Part shown: positions 22,572-33,790 of the stretch, piece by piece | Numbering within the stretch: position 1 is the first letter of the stretch | Layout: every line of letters begins with the position of its first letter | Assembly (NCBI RefSeq): GCF_036370855.1 | Contig: NC_088110.1 | Span: 22,501,501-22,565,500 of the forward strand | Direction of reading: 5' to 3' | Length of the DNA stretch: 64,000 bases | Origin: Dromaius novaehollandiae | Lineage: Eukaryota; Chordata; Aves; Casuariiformes; Dromaiidae | Translations under genes and position numbers: made by a program | Notes under the pieces: generated by a model | Told to the model about the DNA's origin: nothing | The model's input: only the letters and a program-made list of their open reading frames with translations | Database searches by the model: none

Positions 22572-24493
22572 TTGGGGAGAAGAGCCGGGGGCGTCGCAGC
22601 CAGCAGCTCTGGGGGCGTCATGGTCTTGCCGGCCAGGACCACGGCTCCGCACTCGGCACACGCGCCGATGGTCAGCTGCTTCCCGTCGTCCACCAGCAGG
22701 CTGTTGGCCACGCGGAGCGTGTAGAGGAACACGGGGAGCCTGGCAACCTGCACCGCTTTTAATCCAAGGCATCGCTTCTTCTCCTGGCGGCAGAAGAAGC
22801 AGACGAACGTCTCCACCTTGTACTGCCGGGACCAGGCGCTGCTGGGGTGGTGGGAATTCCTGCCCTCGTGCTGCAGCCACTGCCCGAGCAGGTCGTGGTA
22901 GCAGAGCACGCAGGTGGCCACGAGCCCCGTGGAGTCCGCCGGCCTGGCCCGCGGGGCGGGCGGGTAGACCGTGAGGAAGGGGAAAAAGGGCTCCTTCTCG
23001 CCGAAGCGCCCCGGCGGGTTGACGCTGAGCTGGAACTCCCTGCCGGCCCCCAGCTCGGCCCCGCAGATGTAGCAGACCGAGGTGGGGCCGGGCTGGACGG
23101 CGGGGCGCCCGGGCAGGCCGCCGGGGTCGCCGGCGGAGAAGACCTGGTGGTACCTTCCCAGGAAGCTCTGCACGGAGGTGATGAGCTCCTCGTTGTGGCA
23201 GGCCCTGTACATGGCCCAGAGGTCCCGCAGGACCCCGTAGCACTTTCGGCAGCTGCTCACCTCCCAGTGCTTGCTGAGCCCCTTGGCGCTGGGCGGGCAC
23301 GGCAGGAGGCTGAGGAAGGGGAAGTGCATGGTGCTCTTGGCGTTCCCGTTGGTGATCTTGGCGGCCACCAGCCTCGCCTCTTTGCCGCACTCCTCCCCGC
23401 AGAGGTAGCAGGCCTCGGGCGCCGGGGCAGGGCCCGCCGCATCCTCCTTGAGCCCTCGCCTGCCCTTGGGGGCCACGCCCGCGGCGCCGGCGTTGAGGGG
23501 CACCACGTAGAGCCGCTGGAGCACGGGCACGTCGGCCAGCTCGAAGCTCTGCCACTGCTGCATGAGGGAGGCGAAGCAGCAGGGGCACACGAGGGTGCTG
23601 CCGGTGGGCGACAGGGGCTGGGCGCCCGCCGGGGGGCTGTGCAGCCAGAGGAAGGGGAAGAAGGGCGCCTGCGACGTCTTCTCCTGCTTCTGCACGTGGA
23701 CCCGGTGCTGCGAGGCGGGCGACAGGGCGCTGCCGCAGATGTAGCAGACGGTGCCGGCGGCCGGCGCGGCCCAAGCGGGCCGCTCGCCTTCCTCCTCCTC
23801 CTCCTCCTCCTCGCTGGTGATGTTGATCTCGCTGTCCTCGGAGGAGCAGCACGGCGGCCCCCGCTTGCCCGGCGGCGGCGGGGGGGGCCGCGCCGCGCCG
23901 CCCGCCCCCTCGGGCTCCGAGAGCGCCTCGGCGTCGGAGAGCTCCGAGAGCTCGGAGCCCGCCGCCGGCCCTTCCTCCTCGCCCTCCTCCTCCTCCTCCT
24001 CCTCCTCGCCGTCCGCGGCGGCGCGGCGCGGCGCGGCGGCCGGGTCCCAGCCCGGCGCCCCCCGCCGCAGCCCCCCGGCGCCCCCGGCCGCCGCCTCGCA
24101 CTGGTGCGGCCGCTTGAGCCAGTACATGCGCTTCTCCACGGGCGTGCGGCTCCGCTCGAAGGAGTCCCACTGCTCGCCGAGGAAGCAGCGGCAGACGGCG
24201 CAGACCAGCGCGCAGCCCTCCGCCGAGACGGCGCGGGCGCCGGGCGCCGGCTCCTGGTGCTGCAGGAAGGGGAAGAAGGGCCGGTGGTCGCGGGGGGGCC
24301 GCACTTGCAGCTTCAGCTCCTTGCCGCGGCTGATGCCGCCGCCGCAGATGAAGCAGCAGAGCGGCGGCGCCGGGGGCTGCGGCGCCCCGGGGCCTCCCGC
24401 CGCCGCCGCGCCGCCCTCGCCGGCCGCCAGCGCGGCCATGAGCCGCTGCTTGCGGGAGAGCGGCGCCGCCGCCCCCGGCCCCGCCGCGCTCAT
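22571..24493 (-). CDS. GSE1: Large first coding exon, four tandem Cys modules; probable long-form GSE1 N-terminus
   Basis: The ATG at 24493 (purine at -3) opens 641 codons that end exactly in phase 0 at CCCCAAG|GTAAGG, so this is a 5' coding exon and the protein continues left of the window. Seen: four repeats of CxxC, then (F)FPFL, then a second CxxC. Module 1 is about residues 46-127 (C47/C50, FFPF 73-76, C98/C101). Module 2 is 250-331 (C250/C253, C303/C306). Module 3 is 362-452 (C362/C365, C415/C418). Module 4 is 474-560 (C474/C477, C528/C531). A final Cys4 unit is C565/C568 and C612/C615. Modules 1, 2 and 4 also share a QW after the second CxxC. Acidic runs lie at 163-174 and 228-235. Known: GSE1 is a subunit of the BRAF-HDAC/CoREST co-repressor complex in the nucleus. 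Inference: identity rests on synteny (in human, GSE1 lies beyond CIBAR2 with this relative orientation), not on recognised GSE1 core sequence, which is absent here. Zinc binding is inferred from the cysteine spacing. Confidence 0.72.
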
Positions 24494-24904
24494 CGCCGCC
24501 CCCGGCTCATCCCGCGGCTCCGCCGGACACGCAGGCTCGGGGGGCGGGTTTGCGACGCCGCTCCCCCCCCCCCTCCCGCGCCCGCCCCCGCCGCCGCCGC
24601 CCGCCTCCCCGGCCGCGGAGGAGAAAAAGAAAGGCAGGAAAAAGCGGAAAGTTCGCCGCCGAAGTTTGGGTCCGGCCCCGGCGCGCAGCGAGCAGGCAGG
24701 CGGCGAGCAGCCGCCGCGGCCCCGCCGCCCCGCGCTGGCCCCGCCGGCGGGCGGCCCCGGCGCCCCCGGCCCGGCTCCTCCCCGGCCCCGCCGCCCCCCC
24801 GCCCCCGGCTCGCCTGCGCGGGGGGAGCGGCGCAGCCCGCGGCCCGGCCCCGCCGCGCCTGGGCGGCCGCGGGGCGGGGGGGAGCGCGCGGCGGGGGGGC
24901 GAGT
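24494..24904 (-). promoter_or_regulatory. GSE1: CpG-rich 5' UTR/promoter of the Cys-module gene
   Basis: The roughly 400 bases upstream of the ATG are extremely GC- and CpG-rich, continuous with the CpG-dense exon, and have no TATA box. This is the pattern of a CpG-island promoter with dispersed starts. The reading frame is open upstream through here and into the minisatellite, but no conserved-looking protein is encoded. I treat it as 5' UTR and promoter. Confidence 0.6.
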
Positions 24905-25420
24905 CGGCCCCCACCGGGGGGGGGGGAATGTGCAAACCGACCCCCCCTGCGGCGGGTGCAAAGCGACCCCGCAGGGGGGGGATTGTGCAAACCGACCCCA
25001 CGGGGGGGTCTGTGCAAGCCGGATCACGGGGGGGGGATTGTGCAAACCGACCCCACGGGGGGGGGTCTGTGCAAGCGGACCCCACGGGGGGGGGATTGTG
25101 CAAACCAACCCCACGGGGGGGGTCTGTGCAAGCAGACCCCACGGGGGGGGATTGTGGAAACCAACCCCACGGGGGGGGTCTTTGCAACCCGACCCCACGG
25201 GGGGGGGATTGTGGAAACCAACCCCACGGGGGGGTCTTTGCAAGCAGACCCCATGGGGGGGGATCGTGCAAGCCGGCCCCACGGGGGGCACTTTGCAAGC
25301 AGACCCCACGGTGGGGGGGAACTGTGCAAACCAGCCCCACAAAGGGAATTTACACCCAACCCCGCGAGGGGACCTTGGGGACCGACCCCGCGAGGGGCGT
25401 TTGCAAACCACCCCCCGAGT
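24905..25420. repeat. 28-bp G-rich minisatellite upstream of the GSE1-like first exon
   Basis: About 16-17 tandem copies of a 27-30 bp unit built on TGCAAACCGACCCCAC followed by 7-10 G and ATTG or TCTG. The variants alternate (ATTGTGCAAACC then TCTGTGCAAGCA), giving a dimer period near 57 bp. Plus-strand G runs are numerous enough to form G-quadruplexes. The array ends about 410 bp upstream of the ATG. Confidence 0.95.
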
Positions 25421-27674
25421 GGGGCTGCCCACACACGGTGCTCTGTCCCCCCAGCAGCGCTGCATCACCGCCACCCCTTCCCGTGCAGCGGGTGACCCCC
25501 CCACACACAACCCCCTGTGAGCCCCCCTGCCCCAAACAGGCACAAAAAGGCATCTCAGCTTGGCGCGGGCAGGAGGGATCCCGCGGCGCTTTGCAGAAGA
25601 CACCGGTGATGTCTCTGTCCTTTACAGAGCTGTGCACCGGACATTGACTCTGTGTCCGGACCAAATACCAGCCCTGGTAATTTATTTCGCATTTAAAAGT
25701 CCTGCTGCTGTTCCAGTTCAATACCAGATTCTATTTCCCGCTTGGTCCTAAAATGCTGCATCGCTTTGCCGCTCGCTGGTAAATAGCTGATGTGTTCCCA
25801 GCCCGGGCTGGCCACATTTCAGCGACGCACGCAATAATCCCTGTATATCCTTACCTGCCTTGCAGCCCGCGATAAGATTTAGTGCTTGTAAAGCACTTTG
25901 CTGTCCTTGGACGATCGGCACCGCGGAAGTGCAAACTGTGCTGAGGTCCAGGCACAATTAAACCTGGCTTATTAACCACCAAGCATCCAGTCAGCGTACC
26001 CACAGGCTCGGCAGAGGTCTCCCAATAAAAAATATATATTAGCAGCCACAAGGATATTTCCAAGCAATTGTTTCTGGAGGAAGCTGGCTCCAGATGGTAT
26101 TTTTGAGTTCATGGTAAGAGTCGCTCCAACCCCCCAGGTCTTGTCCTTGGCACTGAGCATCTCCCACTGAGGGGTGCTGAGGACCTTCCAGGATCAAACC
26201 CGAAGCATGTAAGCGCCAAGTAGGAGGCAGAGACAAAAACTGCAGTAGGGCACAGGGCGAGCGGGGCTGCGCGAGGCCCCGCGGCTGGGATGAGCGTTAG
26301 GGGACGAGGGCCGAACGTGTGAGCCGTGCATCGGCACGCCGGGATGAGCACGGAGAAGCCGCACCGGGCTGCCGGCAATGGCACAGCGCTGCCCGGCCAC
26401 GAGAGCGGGCAGATTGCATGGCATCGGCTGGGGCGCGGGCGGGGGGCGGTGGGGCTCCGGGGGCCGCAGATCCGGTTTCCACACAGATGGCTGCGGCGAT
26501 ACAGCGACGCTGGGGGCACGGGGGGGGGGGGACGCACAGAGCGGCGAACACGATACCTCGGGAGAACGGCCTCCGCGGGGACTTTTGCCCGGTTTTCCAG
26601 GAGGCAGCAGGGCCTCGTTGTATTTTATTTATTTATAGGCCTGATGTTGTAGCTGCTGTATGTGCCGAGGGCGTCGGGAGCGCTGCGCGTCGGAGTGGAC
26701 ATGACTCACGCGGTCTTTAAAGGTGCACGGGCAGCGCGGCGGAGCCGCTCGGCTCTGCCCCTTTCCTGGGGCGCGTCATGGCTCATCTCCTTCCAGCCCT
26801 ACCCCACGCGCCACCGTGGTATCCCGGGATATTTTTCCCCCCCTGGAAGAGCAGAATTAGGCAGGGGGGAGAGGGCAAGAAAAGAACGGGCGTATCTGCA
26901 CGGCCTGGGATTTCCCGTCGCGAGGCAACAAAAAGCCCTTTGCAAACCCTTTGTGCGGGAGCCGTGGAGCGTGCCAGCGCCCGCCGGGTACCGCCCGGGG
27001 CGCGCTCCCCCCGCGAGCCCCCCGCCGCCGCCGCAGCCCACCCCGGGGACAGATGTTGTCCCGCCTGCGCCGCAGCTGGGCGAGGGAGCAGCATCGCTCG
27101 GCTCCCCGCGGCGGCGGCCACGCGGGCCCCCCCGGCGCCGCCTGCCCCCGGCAGCTCCCCGCGCTGCGGCTGCTCTTGCAGAGCAGCTCATTTATCATCC
27201 TGCGCCGCCTCGGCCCTGCGGTCGCCGTTTGCAGCGGAGGGGCCGGGAGGGAGAGCCGATTTCTCAAGGCGGCCTCGGAAAGAACGGAAAACACATGCCC
27301 TGGCGGCACAGGCGGCCCCCGGGGAGCCTCACGTGGGATTTTGCACCGCGGGGGCAACATCGCTGCAGGCTCGGGAGGCAAAAACCCTCGGCTGTCCCAC
27401 CTGGAGCCGCCTCTCCCGTTTGCAGCGCCGGGACCGAGCAGCCCTCGTGCGCAGCGGCAAACCCCGCCGATGCCCCTGGGAGCGCGGGGCACAGCCTCCG
27501 CGTGACCCGATTGCATCAGGGCCGGGCACCGGGACCCAGTTGTGCAAGGCGCTGCACAAACAGCCTCCCGCGCCCGCCCGGCCCCGCGGCCCCGCATCGG
27601 CTCCGGCCGTGCCCGCCGGCGCTGCGCCCTCGCAACGGGGCACGTGCTGCCGAGCCCCGGCCCCCCGGCCCGGG

Positions 27675-27785
27675 AGGTTAATATGGAAATTACCAACTGC
27701 TTATTCTTTCCAGCTGTTGCTGTGAGTCATCAAGTGCCTGAAAGCGCATTTCAAACAACACAGTGCCTTCGAGACGGCGTCACTG
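27675..27785. promoter_or_regulatory. Candidate regulatory element with AP-1/MAF site
   Basis: Unique sequence containing TTAATATGGAAATTACC and TGTTGCTGTGAGTCATC. The TGAGTCA at 27723-27729 is a perfect AP-1 half-palindrome in a MAF-like TGCTGTGAGTCA context. Followed by GCGCATTTCAAACAACAC. Confidence 0.4.
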
Positions 27786-28318
27786 CTCCCCCAGCCGCCC
27801 CCTCCGGATAATCCTCCGCGGGGTCTGCTGCTGGAGAAGGGAATATTTCTCCAAGGAGGCCGTTCCCGGCTGTGCGTTAGCTGGGGAGAGCCGCCGAGCT
27901 TTCCCGGCACAGTGCCCCAGGCACGCGGGGTGCTCGGCCACCTCCGGGCTCCCAGCCCTGCTCCGCTGCCCGTTGCCCAAGTCTAGCATTTTTCAGCAAA
28001 TTCCCCCTGGAAATAGTGTCGGTGCCAGGTCTCCAGCATCTGGGGCTCAGAGCGTGCGAGGGCGCCGGGGCAGAGCCGGGTGGTCAGCCAGGCTCTTGGA
28101 AAAAGGTCATCCCCACTCCAAACCCGGCGGGGACACACGCGTGCAGCAAGCACGGCAGCCCCGAATCGGCCACTCGCAGGCGCCGGGGGGGTCACGCCCT
28201 TGGCCCCGCGGGGGAAACCGAGGCACAGCTCCCGCGGCTGGCAGCGCGGGGCCTGGCCCCGAGTTCGGCGACCTTGAACTCGGCGCGAAACAGCTGTATT
28301 TTTCTCTGCAAGCTGTGC

Positions 28319-28345
28319 TTTTCTTTTCTTTTTTTTTTTTTTTGG
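28319..28345. repeat. T-rich homopolymer tract
   Basis: TTTTCTTTTC followed by about 17 T. It may be the complement of an old retroposon tail. Nothing diagnostic is attached. Confidence 0.7.
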
Positions 28346-28869
28346 AGCCTGATCTACGCACTCGGGTTGTGCTTCTCTTTCAGATGGAAAAGACAGGGCT
28401 GGTCCGTGGTGCTATTCAGGACATATCCTTTTGCTGACAATTTTTGGAGGCTCTCAAGTGAGCTTTTTAATTGAAGGTTTGTTTCAAGCATTTTGCTGGA
28501 AAAGGCCAGACAGCTTTTCTCCTACTTGTCTGCTTTTCCTTGTCAACAAGAGAAAAAAAAGCAGAGAGAAGGTGTACGGGGGGGGTTTCCCATGCCAAAA
28601 ATGGCAGAAAGCCCTCGGGTCCCCCCCCACCCGGTGCCTCCAGAGCCGGACGGCCGCTGCAGCCCGGCAGCCGCTGCCAGGGCGCGATGCCGCGGAGCCG
28701 GGGCGGCTCTGCTCTGCACAGCGCTTTCGGGGACACTGCACAAACAGAATGAAAAAACCCTGCTGCTCCTGTAACAGCCAGAGGACAAACCCGCGCCGGG
28801 GAGGCTGCTCAGCGCCAGCTCGGCTCCCGGCGCCGCAGTCGCACGTCACCGTGGTCCAAGTGGGGACGG

Positions 28870-28945
28870 TGCACATGTGGGTGCACGCCTGTGTGCATGC
28901 GTGGGTGCATGCGTGTGTGCATGTGTGTGCATGCATACGTGTGCA
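28870..28945. repeat. (TG/TGCA)n alternating purine-pyrimidine repeat
   Basis: Degenerate GTGTGCATGCGTGGGTGCAT units over about 75 bp. The alternating purine-pyrimidine order favours Z-DNA. Confidence 0.88.
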
Positions 28946-29370
28946 AGCAAAGTGGAGCTCCAGCATCTCAGACATGGGTATCCGTCAGGTTTAATCCTCT
29001 TCCTGCACATCTCAGCTCACCCCCACGCTGCTGCTGGTTGGGACCAGTTATCAGTGTGTTTTCGGGAAGGGGCTCACATGGGCGAGGGTGACGATGCCCG
29101 CCCTGGTGCCGTGGGGCAGGACAGGGGCTGCGAGAGAGGAAAACCCGGGGGGGGGGGATTCTCCGGGGCCAAAACCTGCCCGTGTCGCCCCGAGCCCGCG
29201 GGCCGCGGTGACGCCGGGCGGGAGCACCGGCCTCGGGGGCAGCGGGCAGTGCTCGCGCGGAGCCCGGCTCTTGCTGCCGCCGTGATTCACGGCGTGGCAC
29301 CGTTCCCTGCGAGGCAGGAGGGAGCCACGTCCCCCAGCGCGGCGCAAGGGCTGGGTTGCTTTTTTGGGGG

Positions 29371-29391
29371 AAAAAAAAAAAAAAAAAAAAA
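29371..29391 (+). repeat. Poly-A run (21 A)
   Basis: A21 directly after CTTTTTTGGGGG and before a T/TC-rich tract. It could be a decayed retroposon tail, but no element body is recognisable. Confidence 0.8.
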
Positions 29392-30224
29392 GAGAGGGTG
29401 GTTGGGTTTTTTTTCTTTTCCTTTCCAGAACGAGCTGCTGTGCAAATGCCAAGTGCCGATGCCAAAGGGCCGTGTCAACAAAGAAGAATGAGTGTGGCTG
29501 TTAGAGGCTGCTATTAAAACAGGGTGGAGAAGGGGGGGGAGAAAAGGGTTTTAAGTGCAAATATTAGCATTTACAAAGCAGTAAAAATGTGGGAGCACCA
29601 GTGGGGGCCCCCCGCAATGCCCTGGGGGGGGGGGGGTCATGCCGAGCCGGGAGTCTGCAGCCCGGGTCCTTCCCTGGGGCATGCCCACGTCCCGGGGACC
29701 TGGCACCTTCCCCGCCGGGATCGCAGAGTGTTTTCCGAGCCTCTCCCTGCCGCCGTGGCCGGAGCCCCCGCACACGGGAGCAGGGCTGGGCGCTCCCCGC
29801 CGGCAGCAGCCACGGGAGCACCGCGGGCTGTTCCTAGGCGCTCGCCGGCCGTCGCGGGAGGAAAGGCGGCCGCTCGCATGACGCCCAAGGTGCAATGGGA
29901 AGACGCCGTCTCCGGTTGCAGCTTTCTATTCCCGGCCCCTTATTCACCGGTCGGAGATGCCACGTGCCCCCTCCTGCCCGGCCCGGGGCCGCTGGCACCC
30001 GCGGGGCCGGGGACGCCGCTGATTGACGCTGCCGACCCGCTCCCGGCCGGTGGATGCTGCTGGCTGCCGGCGCGCGTTTGCACGGGAGGAGCTGGCCCGC
30101 AGCGGGTTCGACTGCTGCCCGGTGCAAAGCCCCTGCCGGGCGGTGAAGCCAGGCCAGCACGAAGACTGCAGCGCGAGACGCTTCCTCCAAAACTCCGATC
30201 CAAAAACCAAACCGGGCAAAAAAA

Positions 30225-30520
30225 AAAGTTTGGGGTCAATGCAAATGTTCACTCAATTTTGACTTTTTAAAAATTTCCCAGCTGACTATTTTTAAAGTAT
30301 ATTTTAGGCTTGCGTTATCCCTCATTGCGCTCTTATATCGAAACGCCACCAATTTCAAAACGGCGATTCCGCCGTGTTTGTTTGAGCAGAAATGTGTTAG
30401 GAGGATGTCAAACCTCCTGGAAAGGCCTCGTTTGGAAGTACCCCACACACACACAGGAAAAAAAAGAAGAATTTCGTCAAAATTGAAACGTTCCCACAGA
30501 ATTTGGAATTTCCCGATGGA
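30225..30520. promoter_or_regulatory. AT-rich candidate conserved element with octamer site
   Basis: About 300 bp of unique AT-richer DNA. It carries ATGCAAAT (POU octamer, 30239-30246), CTTTTTAAAAATTTCCC, GACTATTTTTAAAGTAT and TCAAAACGGCGATTCC. There is no repeat or coding signature. Confidence 0.42.
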
Positions 30521-33010
30521 AAAGCACTCCATCAGCAAAACGCTGACCCGCTCCGGTTACAGCCTGGTCACGGCGATGAGGCAACGCAGCTGGGAAAGGA
30601 ATTAAAAGGGAGCGGGGGGCTGCCGGGCGCCAGCGCAGCGCCGGCACGGAGCCGGGCCGGGCGGATGGGACGAGCCCTGGGATGAGCCCCGCGAGCCAGC
30701 GCGACCGTCCTGCAGCATCCAGCGAGCCGGCGTGAGGAGATCGGCGGGCCGAGGCGGGCGAGCTCGGCGGGTTCCCTGCCGGCGCCGGAGATCACGGTCT
30801 GCTGCCGGTGTCTTAGCTGCAAGAATTGGTGGAAGTGCTTGTTTGCAAGGCTCTGCTTTGCCTGCACTTGGCTGAGTGATGCACGGGTCTTGTTTTGCAG
30901 CTTTTGGGGTTTTTTTAAGGCAGCCGGGTAAACGCAGGATGCCGCCGCGCAGAAGGAGTCGGGTATCGGTTGTCCCTTCTGGGGCCCACGGGCGAGGAAG
31001 GAGATTCATGCGCTGCAGAGGTTTTGTGCAGGGAAAAGGGGGCTGGAAACGCGCTGGGTTCGCCCGCGGCACCGCCACCTTCCCGGGGAGGAACCGAGCC
31101 CGGTGGCTCCCTCGGCCTGGTGCTAAAAGCGGCTGTCGCGGAGGGATGTGCTTGTCCTGCCGGAGCCAGCGGAGCAAAGTTGGATCCCAGGGGCAATTGC
31201 TCCTGTGCTGCCGGGTGCCCCGGCCCCCCCCGGCCACCCACCTCCCCGAAAGCAGGGTGCACCGGGCAGCCCCGTCCCCGACCTCGCCGCAGCCCTCCCC
31301 GCTCCCACCCCCGCAGCACAGCAGTGCCAGCGCCGGGAACCGAAAGCAAGTTTATCTTAAAGACTTTTTTTAATATTAAAAAAGAAAAACAACACGGCTT
31401 CATCGGAAAGGCGCCTTTCTTTTTCTTTTCTTTTGGGGGGGGGGGAAGGTTTATGCCTCCCCGGAGACCTCTTCAATAAAACGCATTCTGGCTTTCCGCG
31501 CGTCTGCCTGCAAATCAGGTTCCAGCCGTTCCCTTCCTGTGCCGACCTGCTGGAGTCGGCTGTTATTCTTGGCAGGGTGCCCCGAAGGAAGAAACCCCCC
31601 CCAGCTCCGAGCGGCTGGGAAATGCTGATGACATGACACCTTCCAGCATTCTTCAAGGTCAAGAGGGGAGGGAGGGAAAGGAAAGGGGAGAGGGGTTTTG
31701 TGCGGTTGCTGCGAGCGCCGGTTATTGCTCCGCGCAGGCGTTTCCCTTTGATGCTCGCTGCTCGCTGCACACGCTGCCGGGAGCGAGCCCGGATTCGGGG
31801 TGAGAACGGCCGAAAGCGGGTCTCCGCTGGAGCCCCCGGCGCGATGGGGACCGAAATGCAAAAAATCAGCAAGGGCAAAACCCAAAAGGCGGCAGCAGCT
31901 GCCTCCGCGAGCTCAGGCCCCGCAGTCACGTCAGCGCCGTGTTTATGAATATCGGGAGCGCGGCGGTCGCCGAGCGGTGCAGCGCGAGAGGCAGGGACAC
32001 GCGGGGTCTGCCGCCGCGGCACGCCTCCCGCTCCAGCAAATCCAGCGCGGCCCCGCTCTCCCCGAGAGCCGGCAAAGCTCCGCTAATCCCCCCGCCGCCG
32101 GCTGCCAGAGCCGGCTGCTCCCGCCGCCGGGCTGCCCGGCTCGGCACGGCAAGCCGCATGCAAGCGCCGGCCCGGAGCACGGCGGCCGCATCCCCGTGCG
32201 GAGCAGGGCCGGGGATGCACGGAGCCGCCACGCTCCGGCCCGCCCTGGCTCCCCGGCAGCAGGTTGCCCTGGAAGCCGGCGCGCGGCCGCATCCTGCTCC
32301 GCGGGCCGCTGCAGGAAATCCTGGAAGGCGCCTTACAATGCGGTGCTTCCCGTCCCCGGAGGACCGGCGCGCTCGGGAAAGGCATCGCTGGCCGCCGGCC
32401 CCGGGGAGGCACCGGGCCCCGCGGCACCCCGCGGCGCAGCCTTTGCGCTAAAAACGCGACCGCGGCACCCGGGTTCCCGGGTCGTCACCGCCGGCGCGAG
32501 CGCGTTGTGGCTCCCGTCGCCCGCCCCCGGGGCCAGCCGGCTGCCTCGGCGCTGGGACAGCGTCGCCTATTTTAAACCGCTTGCACAAGGAGTCAGCAGC
32601 TCCGGCTCGGATTTTTTTCCGAACTTTATTTGTCCAAAGGCTCCGCAGGGAAGGAGGAAGAGGAGGGAGCGGCTGCTGACTCGCTGCGCAGCCAGCTCAC
32701 CTGCGCCCGGGTCCGGCGATGAAACTGCTGGCTTTTCAGCGATCAAGCATCCACAATTACATCCCCAATTTGCTCCTCTTCTCTGCCTATGTCCTCCAAA
32801 AACCTTTCCAAGGAGCAGCCCTTTCCCGAAGCCCCCAGGAGTGCCGGCAGCCCTGAAGCGCATTCCTATGCGAAACGGCAACGGGATGATTTCCCCCTCA
32901 CCAAAACGCTGATGTTCCCCAACATGGCCAGGGCGCCCATTTCCCAGGAATTTTTTCCATGCCGTTTTCTTGAAACCAAGCTGCTATTGAAGCTATTGAT
33001 GAAATGAGTC

Positions 33011-33070
33011 CTCCTGCCCCGGGGGCTGGGAGATGAGGTGAGCTCAGAAGATCCCTTCCAGCTCTTTTGT
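33011..33070 (+). mobile_element. CR1-like LINE 3'-end fragment
   Basis: The order CCTGCCCCGGGGGCTGGGAG, ATGAGGTGAGCTCAGAAGAT, CCCTTCCAGCTC follows the conserved 3' end of sauropsid CR1 elements (GGGGG-TTGGA-ctaGATGA ... GGTCCCTTCCAacc). Only about 60 bp is left, with no terminal octamer repeats, so it is an old truncated copy. Its presence supports a bird or reptile source. Confidence 0.55.
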
Positions 33071-33424
33071 CTGAAAACCTACTTTTTTGCTAAGGGTTGA
33101 CAGCCAAAATGATGTGCAAAGTGATTTCCTGACCTGCAGGTGGGAAACGCTGTGAAGAGCGGACAGGGATGACTATGGTCTAAAAAAATCCATTTGTGCT
33201 TGAAGACCTCTTTTTTCACCTTTTTCCCCAAGAAGGTGGGAGTCGTTCTGGCCACCAGAAATAAATGGCTTTTTGCAGAGGCAGCAGCTCCTTGGGCCAC
33301 GCTGCCGCCACTGCCCCGCGCCCAGGGGACCCGGCCAGCGACGGGGACTCCCGGGCGCCGGAGCGAAGTGAACCCCCGTGCACATGTTCTGCAGCCGCCC
33401 AACCGCCCAGCTAACCAAACCTAC

Positions 33425-33545
33425 ACCTCGGGTTTTAAGCTATTGGCCCGAGGCCCTTTAAAGCTTTCGAGTTTGAAGAACAGCTCAACTCTTGGAAGAA
33501 GCGGGGAAAAAAGTTATCAGCTGTTGAGTGCTAGCTGGATGCGAG
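33425..33545. promoter_or_regulatory. Candidate regulatory island
   Basis: Contains GGGTTTTAAGCTATTGGCCC, CCTTTAAAGCTTTCGAG and AAAAAAGTTATCAGCTGTTG (GATA-like plus CAGCTG E-box). Unique and non-coding. Confidence 0.32.
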
Positions 33546-33577
33546 CAAGCCGTTGATCTCGCCTCGCGGGCCGCGCG

Positions 33578-33597
33578 CCGGCCGGCCGGCCGGCCGG
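33578..33597. repeat. (CCGG)n repeat
   Basis: Five tandem CCGG units, self-complementary and CpG-rich. A shorter copy lies at about 22130-22144. Confidence 0.9.
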
Positions 33598-33619
33598 GGA
33601 GCCGCGCGGATGTCGTGTT

Positions 33620-33790
33620 GGCCGAGCGCTATATGTTTATGGCGCTGGCTGGAAGCCCTTCTGAGAAACCCATCGCGGTGATTTACAGCGCTTCCGATGT
33701 ATACGAATCCCGTCCTTTTCCACTGACCGGCCCTAAAGAAAACAGCTGCAATATGTCAAAGTCGGATAGATAGATAAATATATAAATATG
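33620..33790. promoter_or_regulatory. AT-richer candidate element ending in (GATA)n
   Basis: Unique sequence GAGCGCTATATGTTTATGG through CCGATGTATACGAATCC and AGCTGCAATATGTCAAAG. It ends in a short GATAGATAGATAAATATATA repeat at 33765-33790. No coding signature. Confidence 0.33.

Noticed and set aside
22847-25495. 882-codon plus-strand open frame
   Set aside because: It is antisense to the Cys-module exon and the minisatellite, with low-complexity Arg/Ala/Gly/Pro content. It is open because the DNA is very GC-rich.
29340-29420. Poly-A tract as the tail of a processed pseudogene
   Set aside because: The sequence to the left of A21 contains no recognisable gene body, no frame with a stop before the tail and no target-site duplication.
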